A DNA stretch of 64,000 nt from Thermoplasmata archaeon (GCA_020696345.1 JAEHCK010000012.1:1-64000), one strand, 5' to 3'. Shown: positions 8,501-17,131, counted from the stretch's first letter. Numbers and translations are program-made. The notes: generated from the sequence alone by a model not told the origin.

Positions 8501-11500
8501 ATGGTTGCCATTCCAAAATCAGATCTCTTACCTGGTGTGTTTGTTGGGCTTGGTGTAGATGGAGTCGTCTCTTCCCAATATATAGTTGATTTTGGTATTA
8601 AGGGATCTTCTATCCAGAGTACCTTAAGCTTATAATCAAAACAATAAATTCTACCAATATAATTTACCATTACTATCTCAAGATATTTATTCTGAACAAT
8701 ATTAGCAATGGCTGGTGAAGAATAAAATGGAGATGCGATCGGTGTGGTTTGGGGAATATTAATATCAAATACAGATGTGTCATAACTCCATTTGGTATTA
8801 CCATTTACATCTAATATATAAACCCAACCTTCAACCGTACCCACAACAATTTCCAACTCCTTATCATTATCCACATCAGCAATTGCGGGTGAACATACAA
8901 TATTCTTTCCAAGAAGTGCCTTCTTTATTGGAATTGGGTTATTATCTTCATAAAAGTATAACCCATAATCTTCACCGCTCCTACCAATCACTCTTCTAGT
9001 CTCTGTTTTATAAGATGTACTTCCACTATCCCATTTACTATACTGCAATATCGCCGGCGCGGCCTCGAAATGATGAAACTGGTACTCTGGATGGAACAAC
9101 CCCTGGTCTTTCGATTTTTCTTTACCATCTTTCGTTTCATCGGCGTCGGTATCCGGGTCGTTGGGATCGGATATATCGGGTCCCAGTTGGACACTGATAT
9201 CCAAAAGTTCGATTGTTTCTTCTACATTTGCTGAGAACTTCAATGGTATGGAAATATATCCATTCTCATCGATCTCATATTCATGATTTGCGATATAATC
9301 GTTCAACTCTGCCGAGAAATCATATATCGGGTACATGACTTCGTAATTCCCTGGCGTGTAATCCACCGTGCTATCGTCACCCACATCAAGGGTTGGGAGA
9401 GCAGGAATATTGTTATTTATATAATTATAACAGATATCTCCATCCTCAAGTGTACCAGCAGAAAAATCATTCCATACGACATGTATCTTACCGGTCCCGT
9501 CCGCCGCCGCCTTGGGGAATCGTGAGTCTTTTCCAAGATCTTCACTCAGTTCCACCGCCGAGCCCCAGGTAACGCCATTATCCGTGCTCCTTCTATATTT
9601 GATCTGGTAATTCGAGACTCCCGGTGGTTCTTCATATATATCTTCACTCCAGAATACATATAATAACGAATTTTTAACATCCACCACAATAGAGGGGTCT
9701 ATCGAATCCACTCCAGGCGATGCGGATATAACGAATACATTATCCCATGTTCTTCCATTATCAGTGCTCCTTTTATAGTAGACTTCTGTAATTGTAAGGT
9801 CTGGATAATCAACCCAAACGGCATGAACATTTTTACCGTCAACCGCAATGCAGCCCGTACTATCTCCGCTGTCCGTGCCAAACGCGGATCTAACATTATT
9901 ACCATCGGTCAATTGCTCACGCTGAACAGCCGTATTTCCGTTATTATACAGCCTCATATAATCGACCTCACAATCTTGACCGTCCGGGTCGTCATCGTTG
10001 AACACGACATGTACATTACTGCTGTCCACACCAATGTCCGGTTTGTTCGGCGAGCCGCCGGCGGTATTGTCCGCCCTGATCGAGTCCACAATCCCCCAGC
10101 TGTCACCATTTGTACTACTTTTACTGTATACTATCTCATCGTCATCAGGTGAAGTATACCAAACCACGTGAACATTCTTACCGTCAACCGCGATGTTTGG
10201 TTCATACGAATCGTCTATATCCGATAACCTAGTATCATCCAACGGCCATTCATTGTCATCACCCTCTTTTTCATTTTTCGAATAATATATCTTTCTTTCA
10301 TTCAGATCATCAACGGTCGCGTAAACTACATGGATATTGTCATCGTACACATCTATTGAAGGATAACCCGCATCGTATTGAGGCGGATTTGAAAACTCAT
10401 GACTTAAAGTCCATGAAGAGCCGCCATCATTGCTTCCTATATATTGCACACTATCCCCAGTCAAACCAGTTTCATAATTTTGAAAAACTACATGTATTCT
10501 ATCTCCACCACTAGTCACCGCTATATCCGGATATTTGTTCTCCTGCCCCGTAATTCCGTCTTGAGCGCCAAAGCCGGTTTCCTCGCTCCTAACCTTAATG
10601 TTCATACTGGCCTTTGTGACATATCTTCTGACGAGCCCCTGGATAGGAATTTCCAGATTTGTCGTACCCTGCCCACCTTCCAGAACCACCACATTATCCG
10701 AATCATCAGATATTGTGGTGACTTCCATTGGTTTATCGTTGGAAATTCTAACAAACACCCCTTTGTCAACATAAATTCTCTCAGTAATTGAAACGTCTAG
10801 AGCACTTAAGTAAATAATATTATGAGTTAATGTGATAATAGAATCAAATTTATACCATCTATAATAATTATCATAGATTGTTTTGGTTACATCATAATCT
10901 TCTTCTTGAATGGTATATCTTATTTTTAATTCAGCAGGTTCACCATCTTTCAATCTGGCTTTAATATAATAAAGATATGTATTTTCAATAGATAAACCTT
11001 GGAATTCCACATTTATTACCTCTCCATCGCCTCCTGATGCACTATATGCTGCATCATCACCTTTTGGCTTCGGATCATTTGCTGTAGGATCCTCTACTGA
11101 TATGCCACCAGAACCTAAGTTATCCTCGGCCTCGAACCAATATACTCCATTTTGGACTTCTCCATCATCATTTAATACATCGAAATCAGTATCAAATAAT
11201 ATGGGACTTGAAGAATAATTAATTAATTCAAAATAATCCGAGATAGTATCGAAATCCGTATCGGAATGTTCTGAACTTGTACAAAATTGAAATTCTTCCA
11301 GATTTACCAAATTATCATTATCCTGGTCCAAATTGGCATCATTGGGATCGTTTGGGTTCAGACCGTGCTGTAGCTCATACCAATCAGGCATACCATCAAA
11401 ATCCGAATCAGGTGCAGACATCCTTGAATAATCATATTCGGTCAAGTTGATAATTGGTAAAGAGTTCGAATCAACTTCAAGATCATAGATAATGCTATTG

Positions 11501-13605
11501 ATTATTACCGATAAATCGATTCCAGGTGAACTATCAATGAATTTGATACTTATATCATTAGTTGATAATTCATTATTCGATATATTTATCGAAGAGCTGT
11601 TAAATACAATACCAAAATCATTTTGTGAGATCGAATTATTGGTGATCGTACTATTTTCCGAATTTTGTGCTGAATCGTCAATATATATGCCATAATAACA
11701 ATTTGAGATAGAAGTGTTAAAAATTGTCGGATTGCTCTGGTTAATATAAATACCGCTTCCGGAGAAATTATCTATTTCGGAATTTATTATTATTGAATCC
11801 GAATATAGTTGAATTCCGCTTTTTGGCTCATTTGAACTGCCATTTATATTAAAAACCGAACATTCACTCATGGTCATATTGCCTTCGACTTTGAATTCAT
11901 AAGGATAATTCGCATTATAACTCTTAATTTCGGTGGAATATAACGATAAATTACCCCCTGGTTTCACCCAGATCATGTAGGTATCGCTGGCCGTACTGTT
12001 CATGATCAAATAACTGTTTGACAATATCAATGCCTGGTTATTATCAATTGTCAGGTTATTATTTAGAATTAAATATTCCTCGCCCGAAAACGGGTTCGTA
12101 TTCCAGATATTCAATTCTGCACTATCGTTCATCCCATCCGAGTCGGTATCCATGTTTATCGGGTCGGTACCATTTTGAAATTCTTCCAGATTGGTCAAAC
12201 CATCGGAATCGTAATCAAGATTAGAATCGCTGCTATTAGAATTATTCAGACCATATTGATATTCAAAATAATCTGGCATCGAATCGGTGTCATTATCGGG
12301 GGCGGATATTTTTGACCAATTGTATTCGGTTAAATATATATCGGGAAAAGAATTTGAAGATACATTGATATCTGCATTATTGTTTACAAATTTACATGAG
12401 AAGATCGATGAATAACTTTCAATCAATTTTAATCCGATTTCATTGGATATGAATTTTGTATCGGAAATCTCCGGAGATGCATTGTGCAAAACCATACCGA
12501 TTTCGTTATTCAAAATAGTATTTTTCATGATCAGAGAATCCTCATAATTATTTGTTATATCCTCAATTTCGACTAATGCCGATATTGTAGTGTTATTTGC
12601 GTCTACCACTTGAACAACGCTTATCCCTTCCCATTTTGCGGTATATGATCCATTTTGGTCAATCGAGCCAAAAGTCGAATTGTCTACTGTCCAGTTCAAT
12701 GGTGCGGTACCATTTGTAACATTAAATTGCAGATCATCGTCAATGTTCAATACAGCATATGTTGGTGATATTTTCATAGATGTATATGATTCCGGAATCA
12801 CCTGTACCAACGCTTTCCCTATAGTCGTATTATTATCTGCGACCGTAATAATACTCCCACCAATGTTTTGTGAAGTAAAAAAGCCAGTACTATTGATGGT
12901 TCCAACAGTTGTATTTGATGAGTTCCAGGTATAAGGCGGGTCACCACCTGTAACATTGAATTGTACCGAACGATTGGTAAGAATATCGACTTTCGACGGT
13001 GATAACCCCAAAACAGGTACTGGCCCTGCAAAATATATGCCGTAATAACAGTTTGAAACGGTGGTATTATAAATTGTCGGTGTACTTTCGTTTATATATA
13101 TTCCCGTTCCCAAACTGCTATTGATTTTGGAGTCGATAATTACAGAATTAGAATATAATTGAATGCCACCCGTTGGTGTAGATTGAATACCATATAAATT
13201 ATCCAATGTACAATTTTCCATATACATGTCCCCTTCGACAATGAATTCATAGGAATAGTCTATATTATAGCTATTTATTTTTGTAGATAATAAATTCAAA
13301 GTACCACCAGGTTTCACCCATATGTAATATCTATTGCTTGAAGTGCTATTGACTACCAGTTGCACTTTCGATAATTCCAATGTGCCGCTGCTGTTTATTA
13401 TTAAATTTCCGTTCAAGATCAAAGTTTCATTTTCCCTGGTTATATGATCACCATATTCGATATACCAAACATTGGTTGTCTCACCATTTGTAGACGGAGC
13501 ACCATATTCTGCTTCGGCATAAAACAAAATAAAATTCCAAGTTATTGCGGTCATTAAAAATACAACAAAATACGCTCTTATTTTCTTATACTTCTCCAGA
13601 TACAT
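5590..13605 (-). CDS. Giant secreted protein: beta-helices, Ig-like, BNR, nested propellers, pseudo-caspase module
   Basis: 2671 residues. A signal/anchor helix lies at about 10-30. Then come beta-helix repeats with Big_2-like domains (about 40-410) and a thrombospondin-3/EF-hand-like Asp-rich segment (about 436-500). A second beta-helix (about 500-730) and a second Asp-rich segment (about 735-820) follow. Residues about 822-980 resemble a CBM6/35-type domain (WFEAED). Sialidase-like BNR repeats span about 1020-1390. FG-GAP/PQQ-like propeller blades (from about 1565, SPAIADVDND) are interrupted by a kelch propeller (about 1680-1990) and resume to about 2225. A caspase-fold module (about 2260-2671) ends the protein. 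Its His-Gly position reads FFYTGYGG and its Cys position reads LQPDFSG, so it is probably not a protease. AAGGAGG 7 nt upstream supports the start. No C-terminal anchor is seen. Function unknown; a surface or secreted binding role is inferred. Confidence 0.8.
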   Translation of the reverse strand: MYLEKYKKIRAYFVVFLMTAITWNFILFYAEAEYGAPSTNGETTNVWYIEYGDHITRENETLILNGNLIINSSGTLELSKVQLVVNSTSSNRYYIWVKPGGTLNLLSTKINSYNIDYSYEFIVEGDMYMENCTLDNLYGIQSTPTGGIQLYSNSVIIDSKINSSLGTGIYINESTPTIYNTTVSNCYYGIYFAGPVPVLGLSPSKVDILTNRSVQFNVTGGDPPYTWNSSNTTVGTINSTGFFTSQNIGGSIITVADNNTTIGKALVQVIPESYTSMKISPTYAVLNIDDDLQFNVTNGTAPLNWTVDNSTFGSIDQNGSYTAKWEGISVVQVVDANNTTISALVEIEDITNNYEDSLIMKNTILNNEIGMVLHNASPEISDTKFISNEIGLKLIESYSSIFSCKFVNNNADINVSSNSFPDIYLTEYNWSKISAPDNDTDSMPDYFEYQYGLNNSNSSDSNLDYDSDGLTNLEEFQNGTDPINMDTDSDGMNDSAELNIWNTNPFSGEEYLILNNNLTIDNNQALILSNSYLIMNSTASDTYMIWVKPGGNLSLYSTEIKSYNANYPYEFKVEGNMTMSECSVFNINGSSNEPKSGIQLYSDSIIINSEIDNFSGSGIYINQSNPTIFNTSISNCYYGIYIDDSAQNSENSTITNNSISQNDFGIVFNSSSINISNNELSTNDISIKFIDSSPGIDLSVIINSIIYDLEVDSNSLPIINLTEYDYSRMSAPDSDFDGMPDWYELQHGLNPNDPNDANLDQDNDNLVNLEEFQFCTSSEHSDTDFDTISDYFELINYSSSPILFDTDFDVLNDDGEVQNGVYWFEAEDNLGSGGISVEDPTANDPKPKGDDAAYSASGGDGEVINVEFQGLSIENTYLYYIKARLKDGEPAELKIRYTIQEEDYDVTKTIYDNYYRWYKFDSIITLTHNIIYLSALDVSITERIYVDKGVFVRISNDKPMEVTTISDDSDNVVVLEGGQGTTNLEIPIQGLVRRYVTKASMNIKVRSEETGFGAQDGITGQENKYPDIAVTSGGDRIHVVFQNYETGLTGDSVQYIGSNDGGSSWTLSHEFSNPPQYDAGYPSIDVYDDNIHVVYATVDDLNERKIYYSKNEKEGDDNEWPLDDTRLSDIDDSYEPNIAVDGKNVHVVWYTSPDDDEIVYSKSSTNGDSWGIVDSIRADNTAGGSPNKPDIGVDSSNVHVVFNDDDPDGQDCEVDYMRLYNNGNTAVQREQLTDGNNVRSAFGTDSGDSTGCIAVDGKNVHAVWVDYPDLTITEVYYKRSTDNGRTWDNVFVISASPGVDSIDPSIVVDVKNSLLYVFWSEDIYEEPPGVSNYQIKYRRSTDNGVTWGSAVELSEDLGKDSRFPKAAADGTGKIHVVWNDFSAGTLEDGDICYNYINNNIPALPTLDVGDDSTVDYTPGNYEVMYPIYDFSAELNDYIANHEYEIDENGYISIPLKFSANVEETIELLDISVQLGPDISDPNDPDTDADETKDGKEKSKDQGLFHPEYQFHHFEAAPAILQYSKWDSGSTSYKTETRRVIGRSGEDYGLYFYEDNNPIPIKKALLGKNIVCSPAIADVDNDKELEIVVGTVEGWVYILDVNGNTKWSYDTSVFDINIPQTTPIASPFYSSPAIANIVQNKYLEIVMVNYIGRIYCFDYKLKVLWIEDPLIPKSTIYWEETTPSTPSPTNTPGKRSDFGMATIHGTDKVLLFGGKKSPLIDDTWVYDLSTKTWTDKNPSGSKPNARESHAMATIWGTDKVVLFGGRNSTNFFDDTWVYDFSANSWTKMNPSPPKPSKRIWHAMASIHETDKVVLFGGCSIDWNYFDDTWEYDYSSDEWTEKKMSIKPNAREGHSMATIYGTDNVVLFGGRNFNGITTNYLDDTWEYNSNTPTNKWIKLTFNPIYIPTKRSGEMASIWNDDKAFLFGGYGGSLGMIYDNWVYDQSNNIWTLTKARPNTKPSVRHSFGMEGFYDTNKIILHAGLRSPALGVIGDTWIGELFYRDPYNADTYSSPVIGDLNNNDLLEIIICNENGKIYCLNHKGDHIWIGSKEELQPYDTGSPIKSTPAIGDLDRDGYMEIVVGCDDGKIYCIDYEGKLKWTFNTYSPIRSSPSIANVDISTEELEVVIGSDNGVTYCLNSDGTLNWQFPAVGEGTKGAFSVSPSAVDLNSFPDGGYETVAMSADGHIYCLDTAGAVDEDYSYYALGTGVEYPTYIASSAIADTDGNQKVEIIMGAGAERLKESDDYESYPEAIKWGMFGAGPKHNGNGDNRFAILIEGSKGIKANPNEPFQQEQFEANIREMAKMLTEHENNIKPEPGYTGYYLQDQIFYVGIHDDYPKSTCDYPYLERDKQVTQKMGLKNIFWAIQEVARKSDSYDKVLFFYTGYGGTQSFGGTTEYFFDADNSNSITPIDLTPDINSIITIKKLYGLDNYLDTIECKDMTIILQPDFSGDWIDELKRDKITSTTYKDETNRVIITSDKAGESRTNGKEYDFDLCNKEISSTTQVYYVGWWIAQGKQYDDGDAPKIDYEEYNPTSGQTVWQYELSKYNDELYEIEREKPSNGIDFYENWGDNGVEFVSGLTEAIYIDRFTQSTVQSNDILDADESTTNALNGYSHFPSISGYSNDYISSEESYNFMKLWHLGYRLNKNGAFDPWYDEPKIEYTYLEEGNNYLF

Positions 13606-13612
13606 ATTTTCC

Positions 13613-13619
13613 CCTCCTT
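13613..13619 (-). promoter_or_regulatory. Strong Shine-Dalgarno AAGGAGG of the giant gene
   Basis: A perfect anti-Shine-Dalgarno match lies 7 nt upstream of ATG 13605. It fixes the start of the 2671-residue protein and shows that leadered translation is used in this genome. Confidence 0.75.
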
Positions 13620-13680
13620 ATGTCAAATATTCTTATCTTCCTCTCCCTGAATTATAATGTTATAGTGTTTCAAATTTTAC

Positions 13681-13716
13681 TCGATAGTCCACTCGATAGT
13701 CCACTCGATAGTCCAC
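13681..13716. repeat. Three tandem copies of a 12-bp unit
   Basis: The 12-bp unit TCGATAGTCCAC is repeated three times without change, followed by a partial fourth (TCGA). It lies upstream of the giant gene, about 76-111 bases from its start codon. It resembles the dispersed GACTC/TCGA intergenic repeats elsewhere in the window. Confidence 0.85.
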
Positions 13717-13920
13717 TCGAACTCTTACAATGATACAGGCAATCGATGTATTTGGATCTCTTTTTGCTATCATGTTTCAAATTTTTTAATTCTTGAAGTA
13801 AAGAGGACATAGTTAATAATTACATATAACTTTTTCGTATTCTTATGAAATATTGCTATTTTTATATTAAAAGATAAATATATTAAGGCTTATTATTTAG
13901 TTTTTTTATAAATTTGTTAT

Positions 13921-14050
13921 GATATGTCTTTCCATTATTGACTGATATCGCAAATCTATTATCCCCATTATTGATATTGTCAAATGCCCTTCCTGTTCCG
14001 CCCCTGCGGTGAGTCGCACCCGTCCCACTGCTCCTCTTCCTTTGCGAGAT
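13921..14050 (-). pseudogene. Remnant of the caspase-like module
   Basis: On the minus strand near 13940-13985 the reading NNGDNRFAI recalls NGNGDNRFAI, the opening of the module in the giant protein and in the partial gene at the left edge. The flanking DNA (TGTCAAATGCCCT, then TGTTCCGC and CCTGCGGTG) also matches DNA next to the left-edge copy. The similarity ends after a few tens of bases and there is no long open frame. A decayed duplicate is the simplest reading, but the match is short. Confidence 0.4.
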
Positions 14051-14174
14051 ACTAACGCAAATGGTAAGGAATGGGTTAATTGGTGCTTGTAGTGGAATGG
14101 ATTACTTGATGGGGAACCGATCACATTCCCCATTCCCATGTACAACATAAAATATTTACATTCCCCATCCTAAA

Positions 14175-14245
14175 CTATTGACTCCATGGACTCTCGACTC
14201 TTTAGACCCTCGACTAATAAGCATTAGTTTATCCATTTTCCACCC
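14175..14245. repeat. Dispersed intergenic repeat of the GACTC/CGACT type
   Basis: The GACTC-TCGAC-TTTAGAC words at 14180-14214, then TTTATCCATTTTCCACCCCTC, recur at 37047-37120 in the same order. Shorter, degenerate versions lie at 32478-32507, 47238-47269 and 56614-56630. All are intergenic. Confidence 0.6.
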
Positions 14246-14352
14246 CTCTCCAAATGTTTTTCAACAATAATTCTTAGCAATGGTCCCCCTTCCCCAAACG
14301 ATTTTATTTATTAAATAATCGTAGTGGTCTGCCGAAGGCTTGGCCGAAGGCC
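14240..14352 (-). repeat. About 110-bp dispersed repeat abutting the 3' end of secY
   Basis: This stretch matches 53720-53822 at roughly 85-90% by eye, in the same orientation. In the sense of the secY transcript it starts at the stop codon with GGCCTTCGGCC-type short hairpins. It continues with ACGATT...AATCGT inverted words, then a GGGGAAGGGGGACCA run. Its place after the last gene of the ribosomal operon suggests a 3'-end or termination element, but mobile-repeat origin is equally possible. Confidence 0.65.
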
Positions 14353-16106
14353 TATTCTCCGCCAAAGAATCCACGCAGTACCGGATGCATCTCCATCATT
14401 TGCTCTTTGCCGATCTCCTCGTATAATCTAATGATTATACCTACGGTTAATAACACGCCAGTTCCGCTTGAATTACCAACCGTTCCGATCATATCGGCTC
14501 CTGCAGCCAATCCGCCGACAAATGCTCCGCTGATCACGGTGACCATGGGAATATACCTCTCCAGTACTTTTCGCAATACACGCGGATCGCGCCTGAAACC
14601 AGGGATCTGCATACCGCTGCTCTCGATCTGTTTTGCCACGTCCTCCGGGCCCATATTGGTTGTCTCGATCCAGAATTTTGCAAATAATACGGAGCCAATT
14701 ACCATCACACTCATATAAATTACCACATGCAAGATGACTTGATATAACTCATGGCCGGTGACATAAGGCCCGTATCTGTCCCAATTTAACGCTGGCAATA
14801 GCCATTCGTGGACGCCACTGATCTGGGATAGATACCATGCACCGCCGTAAAGTGGTTTTGTAACATTTTCACCGGTTTCCGTGGTATATGCACCGATCCA
14901 CCATTGGTGACCTAATAATGGTATTTTCTGCAGCGTCGGATGGCTCCAGAGTAATAAAGAGAACATATTCACATTTGCCAATAATGCGGACATTAAGATA
15001 ACCGGAATATTTGATGCGTAAATAAGCCTGATCGGGTACCTGCCGCGCGCACCGCGTACCCTACCATGTGCCAGCGGCAGCTCGATGCGGGCGGATTCCA
15101 CATATGCCACGATCAAGAATATCAGGATCGTACCGATCAATGCGATGATCGGATTGGGCGGCCCTAAAAATATCTGCTCGAGCCCGCCGCCGTTCGCAAT
15201 ATCGCTCAGCGACATATCAGATAACAAGTCAATGGTTTTGGGTATGGTACCGCTAGGTGTACCCTTGGGTAGTCGATACTCTTCGTAGTTTTTTAACGGG
15301 ATCCAGTTCACGGTACCCGTGAATATTGCCTCGGAAACGCCCGCAGCTATGAATAGACTGATACCACTACCGATGCCCCATTTGGATACCAGCTCGTCCA
15401 TAAGGAACACCAGGTAGCTGCCTGCAATGAGTTGTACCACAATGATGAACCGTGCAAACCCGAGCCCCTCGGTACCTCCACCGAAGGCACTGATCAAAGG
15501 CGCACCGGGCATCAAGTATCCGAATACCTGCGGTACTGCTTCGATGACGATCATGGCGATTACAACAACTTTCTGGGTTCCTTGGTATACTGCCTTGTCC
15601 TCACTCTTTGTCAGGTCAAGAGAGATGATCTTGGCGCCAGTGAACAACTGCATGATAATAGACCCGGTGACGATCGGCCCGATACCCAGATGCATTAATG
15701 AGCCCGATGCACCGGCCATGATCGCCCGGAATTGTGAGAATATATCAAGACTGCCTTCCACATCAAGGCCGAAGATAAAAACATTTGTCAATATGAAATA
15801 GAATACCAAAATGCCCAGGGTCCACATCATTTTGGTGCGAAAATGAACATGTCCTTCTGCGCGTTTGATGGCCGGAAAGCGTTCGATAATGGGTTTTAGG
15901 CCGTATAATTTACTATGTTCGCCTTTATAGGAGATCACCAGATATACTAGCCAGAGTGTAACGCCCATTAGCGGTGGGAATAGAACAGCGCCCAACATAT
16001 CATTATCTTTCCAATAATAGGAGAAATAGATAACTAAAAGTAGGATGTAACCTACTATAATGGGTACTGCCCAGCCCTTTTTTCGTTCTACGGCTTCGCC
16101 TGCCAT
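14352..16106 (-). CDS. secY: Protein translocase subunit SecY (Sec61 alpha)
   Basis: The central pore of the Sec translocon in the cytoplasmic membrane. At 584 residues it is longer than archaeal SecY such as the roughly 436-residue Methanocaldococcus protein. The canonical start motif LKPIIERFPAIKR appears only at about residue 70. Before it lie two additional hydrophobic helices (about 13-31 and 37-60). The plug-region motif GSGISLFIAAGV, the loop ESARIELPLAHGRVRGARGRYPIRLIYASNIPVI (in parts) and a C-terminal RLYEEIGKEQ are present. An enlarged loop between TM7 and TM8 holds about 70 extra residues. It is the last gene of the ribosomal cluster. The adenylate kinase gene often found after secY in euryarchaea is not here. 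Confidence 0.95.
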   Translation of the reverse strand: MAGEAVERKKGWAVPIIVGYILLLVIYFSYYWKDNDMLGAVLFPPLMGVTLWLVYLVISYKGEHSKLYGLKPIIERFPAIKRAEGHVHFRTKMMWTLGILVFYFILTNVFIFGLDVEGSLDIFSQFRAIMAGASGSLMHLGIGPIVTGSIIMQLFTGAKIISLDLTKSEDKAVYQGTQKVVVIAMIVIEAVPQVFGYLMPGAPLISAFGGGTEGLGFARFIIVVQLIAGSYLVFLMDELVSKWGIGSGISLFIAAGVSEAIFTGTVNWIPLKNYEEYRLPKGTPSGTIPKTIDLLSDMSLSDIANGGGLEQIFLGPPNPIIALIGTILIFLIVAYVESARIELPLAHGRVRGARGRYPIRLIYASNIPVILMSALLANVNMFSLLLWSHPTLQKIPLLGHQWWIGAYTTETGENVTKPLYGGAWYLSQISGVHEWLLPALNWDRYGPYVTGHELYQVILHVVIYMSVMVIGSVLFAKFWIETTNMGPEDVAKQIESSGMQIPGFRRDPRVLRKVLERYIPMVTVISGAFVGGLAAGADMIGTVGNSSGTGVLLTVGIIIRLYEEIGKEQMMEMHPVLRGFFGGE

Positions 16107-16172
16107 TTGATATCACGTTGCATTTTATGTTGAATTATTTGTATGACCAAGTATCGAGATCCATGGCTTAAT

Positions 16173-16607
16173 TTACTTTTCTTCGATGATTTTGATATTA
16201 CCACCTGCATTCTTGACCTTTGAAATGGCCTTTTCCGTGGCTTCTTTTATCGTTACATTAACCGGTTTTGTTATTTTACCGGAACCTAATAATTTATCAT
16301 AACCCAACTTGTCAAGATCGATCTCATAATTATTTTTTACTTTTTTGATGTTACCCTCTTTGAGTAATTGGTCGATCTTCTCATCCAGGATAAATAAATT
16401 GATAGTGAGTTTAGCTCCGATCACACACTGTGGTCTTTTGAAACCATGTCTGCCGAAATGGTCGGGCATATATTTGACTAATTTGATATATTTATGTTTA
16501 TGGAGACCGGCATTGCCACGGCCGCCGCGTTTACCTGCACCACGACCCGCCTTCTTTCCACGTCCATGCGTGCGAGACCCAAGAAATTTCTTATCTCTAC
16601 TGGCCAT
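16173..16607 (-). CDS. rpl15: Large-subunit ribosomal protein uL15
   Basis: 144 residues of normal archaeal length. The Gly/Arg/Lys-rich N-terminus (SRTHGRGKKAGRGAGKRGG) is the tail that threads into 23S rRNA. The C-terminal KAISKVKNAGG helix is also typical. Its ATG overlaps the stop of rpl30 by one base (TAATG), indicating translational coupling. It sits between rpl30 and secY as in other archaea. Confidence 0.95.
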   Translation of the reverse strand: MASRDKKFLGSRTHGRGKKAGRGAGKRGGRGNAGLHKHKYIKLVKYMPDHFGRHGFKRPQCVIGAKLTINLFILDEKIDQLLKEGNIKKVKNNYEIDLDKLGYDKLLGSGKITKPVNVTIKEATEKAISKVKNAGGNIKIIEEK

Positions 16608-17071
16608 TAGATCATTCTCCTGAGCAAGTCGTTGATTTTTAAACCGCGATAGCCAAGGGCGCCGCCTAATGAAAATGGTCTTTTTACTCCACTATAACCC
16701 TTCCTGGGCGGGTGTAGTCGAATTACCGGTTTGAAATCTTTAATGTCTGTAAGCTTGGCATCGCCTTTCACGATATGTTTTGCCAGGTCTGAAAGTGATT
16801 TGAACTTTGAATTCGATTTTATATATTTATCTGTAACATCATTATCACCCATTAATTTGCCTCGTGCAGTTAAAAGCTCGGTGAGGGAACTCTCATCAAT
16901 TTCACCCCAGGTCACATAATCCTTAGACTTTTTCAACATACCCGCAAACACGGGTGATTCGGGGATGATCACACAATGGTTCACCCTGTTTAATCTAAGC
17001 ATAAGAAGAGTATCTTTGATAGTTCTTCTGACATTGATATTTCCTCGTACTCTTACAACCGCGTAAGCCAT
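16607..17071 (-). CDS. rpl30: Large-subunit ribosomal protein uL30
   Basis: 154 residues, the long archaeal/eukaryotic (L7-like) form. The N-terminal VVRVRGNINVRRTIKDTL and the LRLNRVNHCV segment are diagnostic. The C-terminal RLHPPRKGYSGVKRPFSLGG extension is the archaeal type. It is followed by rpl15 with a one-base overlap. Confidence 0.95.
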   Translation of the reverse strand: MAYAVVRVRGNINVRRTIKDTLLMLRLNRVNHCVIIPESPVFAGMLKKSKDYVTWGEIDESSLTELLTARGKLMGDNDVTDKYIKSNSKFKSLSDLAKHIVKGDAKLTDIKDFKPVIRLHPPRKGYSGVKRPFSLGGALGYRGLKINDLLRRMI

Positions 17072-17131
17072 GTTATCAGCTCCATTTTGTAGTCATTCCT
17101 TTATTTTATTATTTCATGCTTGTGATCTATC

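Noticed and set aside
13906-14148. 80-residue minus-strand frame over the module remnant
   Set aside because: The frame differs from the one giving NGDNRFAI, and the sequence does not resemble a protein; treated as remnant DNA.
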